Below are positions 20,701 to 59,028 of a stretch of DNA of 64,000 nt, one piece after another. Numbering within the stretch: position 1 is the stretch's first letter; the number at the start of each line of letters is the position of its first letter. The position numbers and the translations under genes were made by a program. The notes beneath the pieces were generated by a model that saw nothing but the letters and a program-made list of their open reading frames with translations, had not been told where the DNA came from and did no database searches. The stretch comes from Mermis nigrescens (taxonomy: Eukaryota; Nematoda; Enoplea; Mermithida; Mermithidae), in NCBI GenBank assembly GCA_036768485.1, contig JAVLUZ010000163.1, positions 576,635-640,634 on the forward strand. Reading direction: 5' to 3'.

Positions 20701-23255
20701 AAAGTGAAGAGAATGTGATCAAAAAGGAGTGTAAAGTGTGGGGCGCTGAAAGTGAAACATTTTTCAGCAAATATATAGATAGATAGCTATAAACGCCTAA
20801 AATCGCGCCTTTTCTACTAATATCTTTCGAATTTTTCGGGAAAATCGCGAATGTGGAGTGGGCTGGGGTCATAGTTTCTTTTGTATTCGGCAAAGACTTT
20901 CCACAAGACCGTATTTGTACATAAGCAAACATTTTCGGGATGACAAACACTGCAAAGAGGTCCTAATTCCCAAAAAGTTCTCTGTTCTCCATGTCTTTAT
21001 AATGGCAGACTGTGCATTCAGAAAGAAAAAAGTGTCAAATTTTTCGGCGCCTGGCGCCGCTTTGAGACAATTTTTAGTTTTTTTGTCATCAGAAACCCAG
21101 AAATTAACTAAAATTCCGTTTTATCACACCGAAAGCGCTACTGTACCGTATTAGAGTGACCAAAAATTTGCATGTACAAAATGTACAAAGGCTTTTGGAG
21201 ATAACGTTTGCATATAGGCACACGTGAAAGGGTTGGGGGATCTCAACCCCTCTCCCCCGATTAAGAATCGGCCACAAAGGTACTGTCCGGCAGGGGCGGA
21301 TTCAGGGGGGCGGGGGCGGCCGCCCCCCCCATTGGCCCAAAATAGTGCGAAAAATTAAGCATTTTTTGAGCGATTTTTAGCGATTTTCGGGTCAAAACGG
21401 CTAATTTTTCCGCCCAAGTCAGGGTTCCGCCCCTTAGGGGTACCGCCCCCCCTTAGGAAAATCCTAGATCCGCCACTGCTGTCCGGCGATCTTGAGCTGA
21501 CGGAACGTCTTCTGCATCATTTTTGAGGACAAAAGCAGTAATAATGTCAAAATTTTATTGGGGCTTCGCGCCGGTCATCACCTTTATGTGCTTTTTAGTC
21601 TAAAAGTGCCAAAAATTGATCAATTCATCTATTTCTTAGTGTTAAAAACGATATAATGCAGTGAAAATGGACTAAAAATGCCTTTAAAATGCGGTATTAC
21701 TATGAAAAAGCGTTTTATACACTATTTTGACCATTTTCGTCGTTTGAATAGCAAAAAAAATTCGTGAACACTAAATTTACTTTTTTCGGATTTATGGGAT
21801 TTTACCGCCCCCTGCCGACCCTGACTCTTGCGCTATGCTTTTTTTTACACGCGCAAAGGAACCTTGTGTACAAAAAAAATACTGGGGGTGAAAAAATTTC
21901 TGGTAGGGTAAAAACTTTGCTGGGGTAGCAGGAGCGGATTTAAGGGGGCGGTGGGGGGCGGCCGTTCCCGCATTGGCCAAAAATATTTGGCGAGACAAAG
22001 AATGGATGTGTGATTTGCAATAATTTTTGACGGTCAGTGATTGTAATTTCTCAAATTGTTCAGGCGCTTCGCGTCGCATAATACTTTTAATGACATTTAC
22101 TTACTTTCTTGGCGACCTGGAAGCCATTTTTCGCTGATGGAATAGGTTTCAAAACAATTTCAAGACTAAAAAACAGCCATTTTAGCATATATTTCTTCTA
22201 TTTTCTAGCACAACTTTTAAAAATTTTGACTTGTAGCATCAAATGCTACAAATATAGGGAATTGAGCAGTAAATCAAGCTTCTAAACGTCCTTCTGCCTA
22301 AATTTTACGAAGTTTTTCGGCGCGTAGCGCCGGGTTTTTGCTAAAGTCAATTAAATTTAGTGATTTTTCGCATAAAATTGTTTGAGATTTTGAAATTTTT
22401 TTTGAAAAAGTTCTGCGCCAAAACTAAGGTTTAAATAACGGACAACGTAAAACGCCGAAAAGGCGCTGTTTTGCACGTGAAGGGCAAATTTTGAACCTGT
22501 TTCTGACTGTTTTTTGAAAAGTTGGGGTACCGCCCCCGCCTACATCCCTCGCTAAGGAAAATGTCAGATCTGCTACTGTGACAGGCACGTAGCTCTGGGG
22601 AGGAATAGAGGGGGGGGTGGTCCGGACCCCTCGAATATAAAAAAAAATCGGAAAAATAAGACTTTTTAAACGTTATTTTGTGCTATTCTTGGCCTTTTTG
22701 GGCTCAGTCCACCAAAATTCGTATTGGTCCCCCAAAATAGGACGGCCAGCTACGTGCCTGCTGTGGGGTAGGATTGTGGAAGCTCACCCCCAAATACCCG
22801 CCCCCCAAGATATGCGTGACAAGAAAGCAGTAGTGCTCATAACGTTTAGGAAAAATTTTCGCGACGAGACCAGCCGAGGGCAAACGATCCGCCTGATCTA
22901 CGGCGGCCAATTGCTACGCGACGACGATAAAACGCTGGGCAGCTACGGCGTCCACGACAACTGCGTCGTGCATTGTCACGTGACGTCAGCGACGCCGGCG
23001 TTGCCGTCGCGCGACGGCGGCGGCTTCGCCGGCCGGACGCCGGCGCCGACGACGGCCGTCGGCGGCTTGCGACCCGGTCGATTCGTCTACGCCGCGTTTG
23101 GCCTAAATTTCGGCCTACTCTGGCTTTTGTGCGTTTATTTTTGGCAAAACGTCAGCGTCACGGCTTTATCGTATCTGACGCTGTGTACGGCGGCGTACTT
23201 TACGTTCGCTTATCATCGCGCGATGACGGGTCGCGGCGCGTCGCGTCGCGTCTAA
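14618..23255 (+). CDS. TMUB1: Transmembrane and ubiquitin-like domain protein (TMUB1/2 family)
   Basis: Three exons (14618-14791, 17391-17794, 22850-23255) give 327 residues with consistent phases (0 at the first junction, 2 at the second). The start MPLIEGVGDEV is the hallmark N terminus of TMUB1/2, followed by a membrane segment (about residues 11-30). A Ser/Asp/Asn-rich linker precedes the ubiquitin-like domain (about 165-238), with KTIRLKFLDDS in exon 2 and IRLIYGGQLLRDDDKTL and NCVVHCHV in exon 3. Two closely spaced C-terminal membrane segments follow (about 271-291 and 295-315). Known family members sit in the ER membrane; TMUB1 takes part in ER-associated degradation and membrane-protein extraction. 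Human TMUB1 is 246 residues and TMUB2 321, so the length is ordinary. Which vertebrate paralogue is closer cannot be settled here; the invertebrate gene may be the single ancestor of both. The introns (2599 and 5055 bp) are packed with transposons. Confidence 0.9.
15256..15657 (-). mobile_element. Family-A CATA element
   Basis: Begins CATAGATGCACGAGGTCAGG and shares GTCGGCAGGG, TTAAGGCTCACGATTTTTTT, GTCTATTTTGACTGCATTATA and the palindrome region with the copies at 21228, 23976, 27307, 37015 and 57250. It lies in TMUB intron 1. Confidence 0.75.
15690..15925 (+). mobile_element. Long-form relative of the CAGGGGCGGAT element
   Basis: GGGCGGATTCAAGCCCCCTC...TTGGCCCAAAATAGTTGGCGAGA matches the start of the element at 21929. 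The right end is uncertain and no TSD was found. Confidence 0.5.
16439..16704 (+). mobile_element. Family-D CATA element with 8-bp TSD
   Basis: Starts CATAGGTGGTCAGCACCAAA and ends CCACGCCCATGTGTG. The flanking octamers CTTGTAGT and ATTGTAGT match at 7 of 8 positions. The interior GCAAAAAAC..CGAGC..TTTC..ACGAGCACTATCC is the family-D core. Non-autonomous, in TMUB intron 1. Confidence 0.8.
17391..17794 (+). CDS. TMUB1: TMUB exon 2
   Basis: Acceptor ATGCCTAG|G, donor ATACG|GTACTT, phase 0 in and 2 out. It encodes residues 59-192: an acidic, disordered linker with a short internal repeat (NDV.LNDVIRNDVIKDDV) and then the first half of the ubiquitin-like domain up to GDFI. The intron cuts the domain between GDFI and the following Arg. 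Confidence 0.88.
17821..18045 (+). mobile_element. Family-E CATA element
   Basis: Starts CATACATGTAACAAGGGG and ends GCCGTTACATGCATG. The flanking octamers TGTTGTAC and ATTTGTAC match at 6 of 8. It inserted only 26 bp after the donor of TMUB exon 2. Confidence 0.7.
18439..18621 (+). mobile_element. CAGGGGCGGAT hAT element (family B), copy 1
   Basis: Inverted ends CAGGGGCGGATTTAGG and CTGGATCCGCCACTG, with flanks TATGCATG and TATGTATG (7 of 8). 183 bp, non-autonomous. Confidence 0.88.
18905..19350 (-). mobile_element. Family-C CATA element, rearranged copy
   Basis: Contains CATACATGATC, CAAATTTTCGGCGCCTCGTGCC, TTTGTTCAATTTAATCG, GAAACATGG..TTGACACGTACCCAT and CCAGAATTCCCATGC, in the order seen in other family-C copies. 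Its left part carries a small palindrome (GGGGGCATACATG / TATGTATGCCCCC). Confidence 0.65.
19787..20290. mobile_element. TA-flanked foldback element, copy 1
   Basis: Arms of about 215 bp with ends CAGTGCCGTCATGAAACATG and the inverse CAGTGCTCGCCATGAAACAT, flanked by TA on both sides (19785-19786, 20291-20292). The arms share GCTCGCGACGCATCATC, AATTGCGCCGTCCGCAT and ATTCACGTGC with the second copy at 46149. The TA duplication points to Tc1/mariner-type mobilisation. It has no coding capacity and lies in TMUB intron 2. Confidence 0.88.
20572..20875 (+). mobile_element. Family-C CATA element, diverged
   Basis: ATTCTGGGGGCATTAAAG, GAGCGTAAAAACGTAAAAAA, TAGCTATAAACGCC and CTTTTCTACTAATATC follow the family-C order. 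The usual palindrome is reduced to GGGGCGCTGAAAG. Confidence 0.55.
20880..21205 (-). mobile_element. GTACAAA-type hAT copy, minus orientation
   Basis: Reverse complement of parts of the 13980-14370 family: TTCGGCAAAGACTTT...TGTACATAAG at the left and TGTACAAAATGTACAAAGGC at the right, around GGCGCCTGGCGCC. The ends are eroded. Confidence 0.55.
21228..21835 (+). mobile_element. Family-A CATA element interrupted by a family-B element
   Basis: Family-A sequence reads GGTACTGTCCGG up to 21290 and resumes at 21479 with CTGTCCGGCGATCTTGAGC, ending near GCCGACCCTGACTCTTGCGC. The interruption is the family-B element at 21291-21478 with its perfect TSD, so the family-A copy is the older one. Confidence 0.8.
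21291..21478 (+). mobile_element. CAGGGGCGGAT hAT element (family B), copy 2, perfect TSD
   Basis: Ends CAGGGGCGGATTCAGG and CTAGATCCGCCACTG, flanked by the identical octamer CTGTCCGG (21283-21290 and 21479-21486). 188 bp. Confidence 0.93.
21929..22577 (+). mobile_element. Long-form CAGGAGCGGAT hAT-like element
   Basis: Begins CAGGAGCGGATTTAAGGGGG and ends GTCAGATCTGCTACTG, a diverged inverted repeat of the family-B type. It contains GGCGCTTCGCGTCG and CGGCGCGTAGCGCCG palindromes. The TSD is not evident. Confidence 0.6.
22582..22760. mobile_element. Small CAGGCACGTAGC inverted-repeat element
   Basis: Ends CAGGCACGTAGCTCTGG and the inverse CAGGCACGTAGCTGGCC. It lies 89 bp upstream of TMUB exon 3. 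A related sequence is at 49012-49177. The flanking octamers do not match convincingly. Confidence 0.65.
22850..23255 (+). CDS. TMUB1: TMUB exon 3 with stop codon
   Basis: Acceptor AACGTTTAG|G; the first base completes the split Arg codon (phase 2). It encodes residues 193-327: the second half of the ubiquitin-like domain, a Pro/Thr/Gly-rich spacer, two membrane segments and a basic tail ending RRV, then TAA at 23253-23255. The exon is strongly CpG-rich against its AT-rich surroundings, and a long overlapping open frame (22973-23728) is a by-product of that composition. Confidence 0.9.
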
Positions 23256-23613
23256 GATTTTTGGCGGGTCAAGTTGGTCGTCCCCCTATTCCCCATTGCC
23301 AAAAAGTTGACCGTTCTCCCGATTTTAGGAATTTTTTTTGGAAAAAAACCTCGTTTTTTGGCTTTTCTTATGTGTTTTTTGCTATTTTTGCAAAACATTG
23401 GAGGCCATTCTTCCCGCCCATAAAAGCCGGGTTCTTTATGCGAACTTTCAAGCCATTACGTCCACATGTACTTATCATTGAATCCATCCAGGTACTGGAT
23501 CGACTCTGGGAGATACCTGGCCATTTCAAAGGGAATAGGGGGTCAGTAGTCTCCGAATATAGCCAAATACGGCCAGTTTTCTCCAGAAGTCACGGCGGGC
23601 GCTGGTTTAAGGC

Positions 23614-24430
23614 ATATATGATCTGGGGGGACAGTTTAGGGGGTTTTTATCCCCCCTCATCCAAGAAAAATTTTTACCTCCGCACAAATTTTTTCAACCC
23701 CTCCCCCCGTAGAATTGGGATTTTTTGAAAATTTTCAAACTTTTTTCAAAACATTTGTAGAAAAGATGCTTTTTTAAAGCGTTTTTAGCTATCTATTTGC
23801 GCGAAAGTGCCGATTTTTCGGCGCTTCGCGTCATTATACTCATGTTTTGACTATATTTTGTTCAATTTGTGTTGACTTTTTGATTTTTTCCGAAAATTCT
23901 TTTATGTTTGTATGCTTTCGAAAGGTAGAGCATCGTCAGAAACGCTGAAAAACGATGTTTTTGACGCGTTCCCACCACACATGCACATATTGGGGGGTGA
24001 GGGGGGTGTTACCCCCCTGAGGGGTCAGCTAGACCGGTACTGTCCGGCGATTTTGAGCACACAGGTCTTGTTCTGCATCATTTTTGACATCAAAATCAGT
24101 AAAAATGTCAAAATTTTTCTAAAAATTGATTATTTTATGTATTTTTTAGTGTTAAAAGTGATGTAATGCAGTCAACATGGACTACAAATGCTTTAAAAAT
24201 GCTAAATTACTACGAAAAAAACGTTTTATAGGCTATTTTGACTATTTTGTCGTTTAAACAACAGAAAATTTGTGAACGTTAAATTTACTGTTTTGGATTT
24301 CTGAGATTTTACCCCCTCCTGCCGACCCTGACCTTGCTGCACCTATGGTTCCCACCATTTTTGGACCCAAGAGGGCACTTTATAATTTTACACCGCTGCA
24401 CCTCAGAATTCCCATGATGTGAATGTATGG
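23614..24430 (-). mobile_element. Family-C CATA element split by a family-A insertion
   Basis: The left part starts near CATATATGATCTGGGGGG. The right part resumes after 24355 with ATTTTTGGACCC and ends CAGAATTCCCATGATGTG..GTATGG. The family-A element at 23976-24347 lies between them with its own 8-bp TSD, so family A inserted into an existing family-C copy. Confidence 0.75.
23976..24347 (+). mobile_element. Family-A CATA element with perfect 8-bp TSD
   Basis: Starts CACACATGCACATATTGGGG and ends CTTGCTGCACCTATG, a short CATANNTGCAC-type inverted repeat. Flanked by the identical octamer GTTCCCAC (23968-23975 and 24348-24355). 372 bp, no coding capacity. Confidence 0.85.
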
Positions 24431-24436
24431 TTAGGG

Positions 24437-25008
24437 ACTGGTCCGTATCCATGATTTAATTTGGGGGGGGGGCGAAAATTTTGAGGTCAAATATCTCGAG
24501 AACCATTAGACAAAAATAATGACATTTTCGAGCGTATATATCTTAACGTGCTCTATGCAATGATTAAAAATTCCAAGAAAAATTTTAAAAATTCATATTA
24601 CAAATCTATCGTTTAAACAATCTACACAACTGATTTCTCATCATTCAACCGACGAATAATTTCCTAACTGTTGTCTTTGTAATTAATCTTTGTCGTTTAC
24701 AAAGAAAACTATACAAAAAATGAATAATTTGGCGCGAAGCGCCAAAAAATTTGACATGTACTGCATGTATAACTCAAATTTGAGCGGTTTTGGGTGGGTT
24801 AGAAGACAAAAAGTATACAAATGATAAATCCGGCGCGAAGCGCCGAAAAATTCTGGTTTACTAGCTCAAAAGTACGATGAAAACCTGTTTTGGTGGTGTT
24901 TTAGACCTAATTCGAGAATTTTTCATTTTTTCCTTTGGGGGACCCTCGCGTGTTTCAAAATTTTTTTCCCTTATTTCCGGGGTCGCCCCCGACCCTGAAT
25001 ACGGCCCT
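24437..25008. mobile_element. Family-G hAT-like element with perfect 8-bp TSD
   Basis: Flanked by GGTTAGGG at 24429-24436 and 25009-25016. The ends ACTGGTCCGTATCC and the inverse AGGGCCGTATTCAGGG form an imperfect inverted repeat. It contains two mini-hairpin palindromes (24731-24743 and 24832-24844). A partial copy in opposite orientation lies at 56950-57245. Confidence 0.82.
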
Positions 25009-25086
25009 GGTTAGGGGCGTTGAAATTTCTAGCTCAGGGGGATGGGGATGGATTGACATACTATAAGTGAATAATCCCCATATTAC

Positions 25087-25271
25087 CATACATGCAACAG
25101 GGGGTTACACGGGATTCCCTCAACCAAAGTCGGACGTCCCCCATCCCCCAAAGCCGAAAAATTTCTGACTCTTCTCTCAATTTTTGGAAAAAATCGATTT
25201 TTGGCCGTTTTTATTCGTTTTTTGACCCTCTGAAATGGCCGGCCCTCAAATTTCGAGCCGTTACATGTATG
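25087..25271 (+). mobile_element. Family-E CATA element with 8-bp TSD
   Basis: Starts CATACATGCAACAGGGGG and ends GAGCCGTTACATGTATG. The flanks CATATTAC and CATGTTAC match at 7 of 8. 185 bp. Confidence 0.82.
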
Positions 25272-26387
25272 CATGTTACCTATATGATTGAACCCATCCC
25301 GCACTTAAATGTTCTTTTAGTGTAATTTTCACACGCCTGGTGGTGGTTAAAGTAAGCGTAGTTAAAACTTAGTTTGAACTCTAAATCCTAATTTATGGTT
25401 TACACTGTTCAGTTGTTTTAAAGTTTTAAAGTTGCTTAACAACTTTTAACTTGATTTCTGCAGCAAGGCGTAGTTGCTCATATTCGCTGTGCATTTCGTT
25501 TGCAGTATATAATACTCTTGGCATTAGTGTAAATTAACATGTAATTCAGCAATGTGTGCTAAAGTGTGAAGTGGAATGTAAAGAATGTAAACAAATAGTC
25601 TGTAAACAATGCGAAGAACAATAATGTAAATGTAAAGAAAAATAAACAAAGGATGTGAATGCAAGATTAAAGCAAGGAAAGAAGTGCGAGTGTAAAGAAA
25701 GGGCCTCGAAATTTGTTCTCCGATTGAGTGTAAACAGAATTTATGCATTTATGTAACTTCGTGGCTGGTTTTGGCGGTTTTAGCAGCTTAGCAGATCTGT
25801 GGCTGTTTTATTTATTTATCAAAAATTAGCGACGGCTTATCAATGTAAACAATCGGCGGTGTAAACCGCTTCGTTGTGCTGCATAATTTTATCGCTTCGC
25901 TCTGCCTACTGTAGTGCTCCTGTCTCTATTTCGCTTCGTTTATTCGTTTTTCTAGCTTACTCGTGATATTTGTTGCGACTCGCTGTACGTGCCGAAATCG
26001 AAGCTTTTGGGGTGGGCCAAATTTTTAGGGTGTTGACTGATTTCATTTTTTTTGGGTAGAAATTTGTTTGTTTCTTTCTCACTTGAATTGAAATTCAAGT
26101 CTTTCTATCGCTACTCTGTTTTTTTTGCTTGAACACATTCGATGTCGTCTTACTGTATTTGTTGTGTTGTAAAGCGAAGAAATAAAAATTTCGTTACCTT
26201 CTTCCTGTTGTTACATCGCACATTCAAATGATTAAAGCGACTTTGTTCAATCGATTGTGTAAAGTATTAGTTTACATCATAGGTGGGTGGGCAGGTAGGG
26301 TTGGCCGGAAGAGGAGCGGTTGTGAACTTCTGTAAGGAAACGAAGTAAATGGCGGTCACAAGAATATTGAGTTTTGACCCTGCAATA

Positions 26388-26775
26388 TGCACAGCATAGG
26401 AATTCTGGGGGGGGTGGAATTATAAAGTGCCGTTTTCGGGTCCAAAACTGGTAGGTACGCATCGGAAACATCGTTTTTAAGCGTTTCTGACTATGCTATA
26501 AAACATAAAAAATTGTGAGAAAAAAATCAAAAAAGTCGGAACAAATTGAATAAAATATAGTTAAAACAAGAGTATAATGGCGCCAAAGCGCCGAAAATTC
26601 GGCACTTTTGAGCAAATAGACAGCTAAAAACGCTTAAAAAAGCATCTTTTCTACAAATTTTCAGAGAATTCGTGGTAAGTTTTAAAAAATCGTTAATTCC
26701 GGGGGAGGTGAAAAAATTTTTGCGGGGCTGAAAATATTTTGGGGTCACAAAACTCCCATAGATCATGTATGGTTT
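26388..26775 (+). mobile_element. Family-C CATA element
   Basis: Carries GGAATTCTGGGGGG..GTGG at the left, AAAACATAAAAAATTG, GGAACAAATTGAATAAAAT, ATAATGGCGCCAAAGCGCCG, CAGCTAAAAACGCTTAAAAA, and GATCATGTATGG at the right. Confidence 0.7.
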
Positions 26776-27306
26776 TGATTAGATAATTTAGTTATGCATA
26801 CTGTTATCTACTTAAGCATCTAAAATGGCATCTTGGCTCCAGAATGTGGGTGAATTCGATTTAAGAATAATCATAGGCATACCTGGGCAATGGCAGACGG
26901 CTCGCCCCGTCCAACTTCCAGCCAAAAGAGTGGGTGGGTCCATAGACCCTGAAAAAGGTGGGTCTGTCCCTGAGAAAAGGTGGGCCCGTGCCTGATAAAG
27001 GTGGGCCCGTGCCTGAAAAGAGGTGGGCCCGTGCCTGAAAAGGTTGGATCGTTTAGCTTAATCAGTGGGTCAGTCACTGAAAAAAGGTGGGTCCATCCAT
27101 GAAAAAGGTGTCGAACAGTGTAATAAGATGGTTCCTGTGCATGTTTTGCAAACTGATCATGATATACTATATCTAGCATTTCCTTATCTCCAAAAATCTC
27201 CTCCTGCACAAAACATAGCCCCGTCCAGTTACCCCTTCGCCCCGTCCAACCTTTTGTTCGGCCCGTCCTGGTGATGGGCCGATATGGGGCATTGCCCAGG
27301 TGTGAT

Positions 27307-27721
27307 CATAGGTGCACAAGGTCAGGGTCGGCAGGGAGGGGGCTGAAATCTCAAAATCCAATACGATAAATTTAAGGTTCACGATTTTTTTGCTGTTTAA
27401 ACGATCAAAGTGGTCAAAATAGCCTATAAAACGTTCTTTCGCGGTAATATCACATTTTAAAGACATTTTTAGTCAATTTTGACTGTATTATATCACTTTC
27501 AACACTGACAAATGCAAAAATTGATCAATATCGGGCGCTTTTCGAGTAGAAAGTATGAAAGTATTAATCTGGCGCGAAGCGCCGAAAAATTTTGACGTTT
27601 TTACCGTTTTTGACACCAAAAATGATGCAAAAAACGTTATATTAGCTCAAAATCGCTGGACAATACCTGTCCAGCTGATTCTTCAGGGGGTAATACCTCC
27701 TCGCCCCTATGTGCATGTATG
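27307..27721 (-). mobile_element. Family-A CATA element
   Basis: Starts CATAGGTGCACAAGGTCAGG and ends TATGTGCATGTATG, an inverted CATANNTGCAC pair. It contains the palindrome GGCGCGAAGCGCC at 27571-27583. No matching TSD. Confidence 0.75.
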
Positions 27722-28183
27722 AAAAGAATACATATTCTTGACCATTTGCTATGTGGATAATGCACTGCTGTTCGACATGCATACGGCCGGGATCTTCCTA
27801 GACCTAAAATTTTGATGAGCTGAGGCTTGTATGATAGAGACCTGAAGAAACAAAAAATTTTGAAAAATTATCTCAATAACTCGAATAAATTGAAAAATAT
27901 AGTCTAGAAATGAGTAAATGGTGCGAAGCACCGAAATGTTAGATTTTGGAGCGAACAGATGGCTGGAAACACTTAAAACAACACCTTTTCCTCAAATTCT
28001 TAGGAAATTCTTGGAAGTGTCAGCGTATTGGGGGGATTTCTTAGGTGAACACTTTTCAGGAGATGGGTGAAATGCCTTAATCATGTATGGCGAACATTAG
28101 CCATTTTGGGGCCTGGTCAATCCTCCCATCCCAAGAACAAGTATGTATCTGACCTCTTTAAAACGTTAGATTTTAGGGTATTT

Positions 28184-55539
<27,356 letters not shown>

Positions 55540-55607
55540 ACTGATTATTGATTATACTATTGTATTATGCATGTGTCTGACTAATATTTGTGCATTAATT
55601 TATATTC

Positions 55608-55613
55608 AATAAA
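55608..55613 (+). promoter_or_regulatory. AATAAA polyadenylation signal of ZC3H13
   Basis: Canonical hexamer 69 bp after the stop codon, followed by a T-rich stretch and TGTTTGC, compatible with a cleavage site shortly downstream. Confidence 0.65.
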
Positions 55614-56949
55614 TTATTTAGTCTTCGCTCAGCTTGTTTGCACATTTCAATTTAATCGCATTCTTCGTGAAGCGATGCAGTCATGTGACATTTATCTACC
55701 TATTCATCTGTTTACAATTGAAGTGTAAACTGGTTGCGTACAAAGGCTTGATTATTGGCGAAAAAACAATCTTTGTTTTTGTTGAATGTAAAAATTAAGT
55801 TTATTACATATATAAATTAATTTTTTTGATTTATTACTTTTTTGTCAATATTTTTTATTCTAATGATTTTGCTCGCTTAGTCCGAAAATTCGCCCTTCGG
55901 GTGCCAAATGGCGTTTTTTCGTCGTTCTACGTCGCCGGCTCTTATTCGCGCTTATTTTGGTGTCAACATTTTCAAACAATTCTAAAAATTTCCCTTAATT
56001 TTGGTGCGAAAATAAAATGATTTTATTTCTTTGCTTTGAATGAAAAATTGGCACAAAGCGCCGGAATATTAGTTAAATCAAGGTCTAAAATAACTTCGCA
56101 TACAAGCAATTGATGAGGGGCGTCGCAAATTTTTGAATTCCAGTTACAAAAGCGAAAGAAAACTACGCTGAAACAGCTGTATTTATGACCTGGAATTATG
56201 TTTTAGGAGTTTTGAATATGTTTGTGCTACAAAAACATATTCCCGCCCGACTAGACGTGCACAGCGAGGAAATTTTTTCGGATTTGGGTGGGGCTGTAAT
56301 TTTAAAATGCGTTTTTTGGGTTCAAATATGTTGGATAAGCGACAAAAACGTCATTTTTTGGCTTTCTGGCGATGCTATGTCTTTCTAGCACGTGCAAACA
56401 CGGAAAAATTTTGAAAAAATCAACAAGTTTGAACAAATTGAACAAAATCTAGGCAAAAAAAGAGAAATATGGTGCGAACCGCCGAAAGTTTGACTTTTTT
56501 GGACAAGCAGATAACTAAAATGCTTAAAACGGTACCTTTCCTACGAATTTTCTTGATAAATGGTTGAACCCTCCTCTCCACTTGATATATCCTGACCCGG
56601 AAATATAGCTCCCAGACCGCTAAGGAAGTAAACAAACGCCATTGACTATTTATTTTATAATTTGGGAAATTAGAATCAACCGTGGCCAAAAATCAGTACA
56701 AAATGCATGTCCATTCTTTATATTACTAACTATGTCAGGTCGGTCGGGCGGGCGGCCGCCTGCTCAAATTAGCCCTGATATTGGGGTCCTTGGCATTCGT
56801 TTTGCGTAGTCACTGATTTATTAAAATAACGCACTTGTTTGTGCAAATGTAATGGACTATAATTTTTGCAACGATTGAGTCTGGGCTGGACTATACAGGG
56901 TCATACAACTTCCTAATCAGAGGGCTTGCTCAGCTGATAGTGTAGCTAT

Positions 56950-57245
56950 GCAGGCCCATATTCAGGGGGCGGAGGGGGAAGCGCCCCTCCTGAAATGGGA
57001 AAAAAATTTTGTTTCTCCTAAGAGTTCCGTAAAGAGAAAAATGGAAATTGGCCAAGTGCGTCTGGAACACCGCCAAAACAGGCTTTTAGCGTACTTTTGA
57101 GCTAGTAAACTCAAAATTTTCCGGCGCTTCGCGCCAGATTTATTGGTTATGTATAGTTTTGTCTTTAGACCGCTAAAAATCGCTCAAATTTGAGTAAGAC
57201 AGAGAGCATATCACTTTTTTCCGGCGCTGTGCGCTGGATTCATTG
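56950..57245 (-). mobile_element. Family-G hAT-like fragment
   Basis: CAGGCCCATATTCAGGGGGC and the following GAGCTAGTAAACTCAAAATTTTCCGGCGCTTCGCGCC are the reverse complement of the right half of the element at 24437-25008. It is truncated where family A begins. Confidence 0.65.
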
Positions 57246-57249
57246 TTCA

Positions 57250-57668
57250 CTTACATGCACATAGGGGGCTGAGGGGATATAACCCCCTTCAAGGGTCAGC
57301 CGGACAGGTACTGTCCTCCGATTTTGAGCTGATGGAACGCTCTTTTGCATCATTTCTGAGGTCACAAGCAGTAAAAACGTCAAAATTTTCCGGCGCTTCG
57401 TGCCAGATTAGTACTTTTAAGTACTTTTTACTCAAAAAGCGCCCAAAATTGAAACATTTTTGCCTTTTTTAGTGTTAAAAGTGATATAATGCAGTCAAAA
57501 CGGACTCAAATGATTTTAAAATGTGATACTATCACGAAAAAACGTTCTATAGGCTATTTTGACCATTTTGATCGTTAAAACAGCAAAAAAATCATGAATG
57601 CTAAATTAACAGTTTTGGATTTTTGAGATTTTATCCCCCCTGCCGACCCTGACCTTGTGCACCTATGA
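57250..57668 (+). mobile_element. Family-A CATA element
   Basis: Starts CTTACATGCACATAGGGGGC and ends CCTTGTGCACCTATG. It contains a mini-hairpin palindrome with one change (GGCGCTTCGTGCC) near 57394. No TSD is evident. Confidence 0.78.
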
Positions 57669-59028
57669 AAGCCATCCATAAACCGATTATTGATTTCGTG
57701 ATTGTATCTATTTGACTAATATTTGCGCATTAATTGCAGATTTGTATTGTATCGAATAAATGATTTAGTCGCTGATCGTTTAGTCTGCATATTTCAGGAT
57801 TAGTGCATTTGTATGACGTTTGTCTAATGATCTGGCAAGAAGTCAAAGTTCAAATACAGTTTTTCCGCTATGATTCCAGCTGTCACTCATTTCAAATGGT
57901 CTTATTTACACTCGTCGCTAAAATTTAATTATAAGCGATAATTGAGGAAGCTTTGACAGGATGACGCTCAAATCCTGCTGAGCTTGAGTAAAGGTCTATT
58001 TAGATGATTAAATCTTCGAATTTCCGAATTACGTGATGCATGTTTGTAAAGCTTTTTCAACAGAATATCTCGACTGGGTGACCGTGATCCTTGATCATCA
58101 TCTCTTAGTTCATTTTTGTTTGTCTCTGGTAAATATTTGGCGTAAAAAATGGAGCTGCTTTTTTAAGGATCTTTTGTACGTATTAGTCGCAGTTTCTCAA
58201 ATTTTTTACCGCCAGATTACTCTTATTAGTGGCATTTATCAACCTTTTTGCTACTGAATTAGAGGGCCCGATTAGTGCCCCAAAAATTAATTTTTTTCTT
58301 ATAGACAACTAAGTTTTGGGGGGTTTTGCAAGGATTTTCGAAAAGAAAATAACCTAACGTGCTCTTAATTTTCGCAGTCTCAGAGAAAATTCGTCAAAAT
58401 TTCTCCATATGACTATCTACGCCTATTGAATGCATATTATTATTCCAAGCTTATCATTATGACGTTTTTCTCCGCATTTACGTTCAGTGTCTTGCTAGTT
58501 TCATGATATACTACATGAAGTTTACAAAAATTTAGAATTTTTCTGAGAAAATAGCTGCAGCAGATTCCATTTTTAATAAATTACACCAAAATTCGTGCAA
58601 AAAGCTGTTTTGAAAGCGATTTCTGCATCAATTTTTAGAAAAGCCTCAATTATTATCCCTTCTATGAAAATATTGGATCCTCCACTGCCTGACGGTGCCT
58701 ATCTGACCCTGAGGCGAGGCGATACTCTTCAGCCCCAGTATTTTCATGTTGGGTGGCGCTTAAATGGGGTGGTGAGTGAAGCATTCGCCTCCAGAATATT
58801 CTCAATGTTACCTCGAAAAGGTGAGATTAGGTCGAGAAATTATATACCTCTTCACGTTGCAATTATCTACCGTCTTTTAACCGTTTTGCATTGCCTACTC
58901 TTATTCAAAACAGTGACTGTTTCTTGCAGATTTTTTCAGCAATTTGTGACAAAAATGATTCAATTTCTGTAATTTAAGCGAAAATTCGTCGCGAAGCACC
59001 GAAAAATTCGTGAAATATGGGAAGGGGC

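Larger units (their letters stand above)
23256..28176. other. Intergenic region between TMUB and ZC3H13, mostly elements
   Basis: Holds family-C, -A, -G and -E elements (separate entries), a GTAAA-rich stretch at about 25555-25745 and short tandem GGTGGGYCCGTGCCTGA units at about 26925-27110. No coding exon with similarity or usable splice phases was found. No AATAAA polyadenylation signal for TMUB was identified close to its stop. Confidence 0.5.

Noticed and set aside
22973..23728. 251-residue open frame overlapping TMUB exon 3
   Set aside because: It is out of frame with the ubiquitin-like domain and membrane segments, which are clearly coding, and is kept open by CpG-rich composition. 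The Arg-rich product resembles nothing.
58595..58972. 125-residue open frame as a gene
   Set aside because: No recognisable similarity, AT-driven composition and no splice partner.
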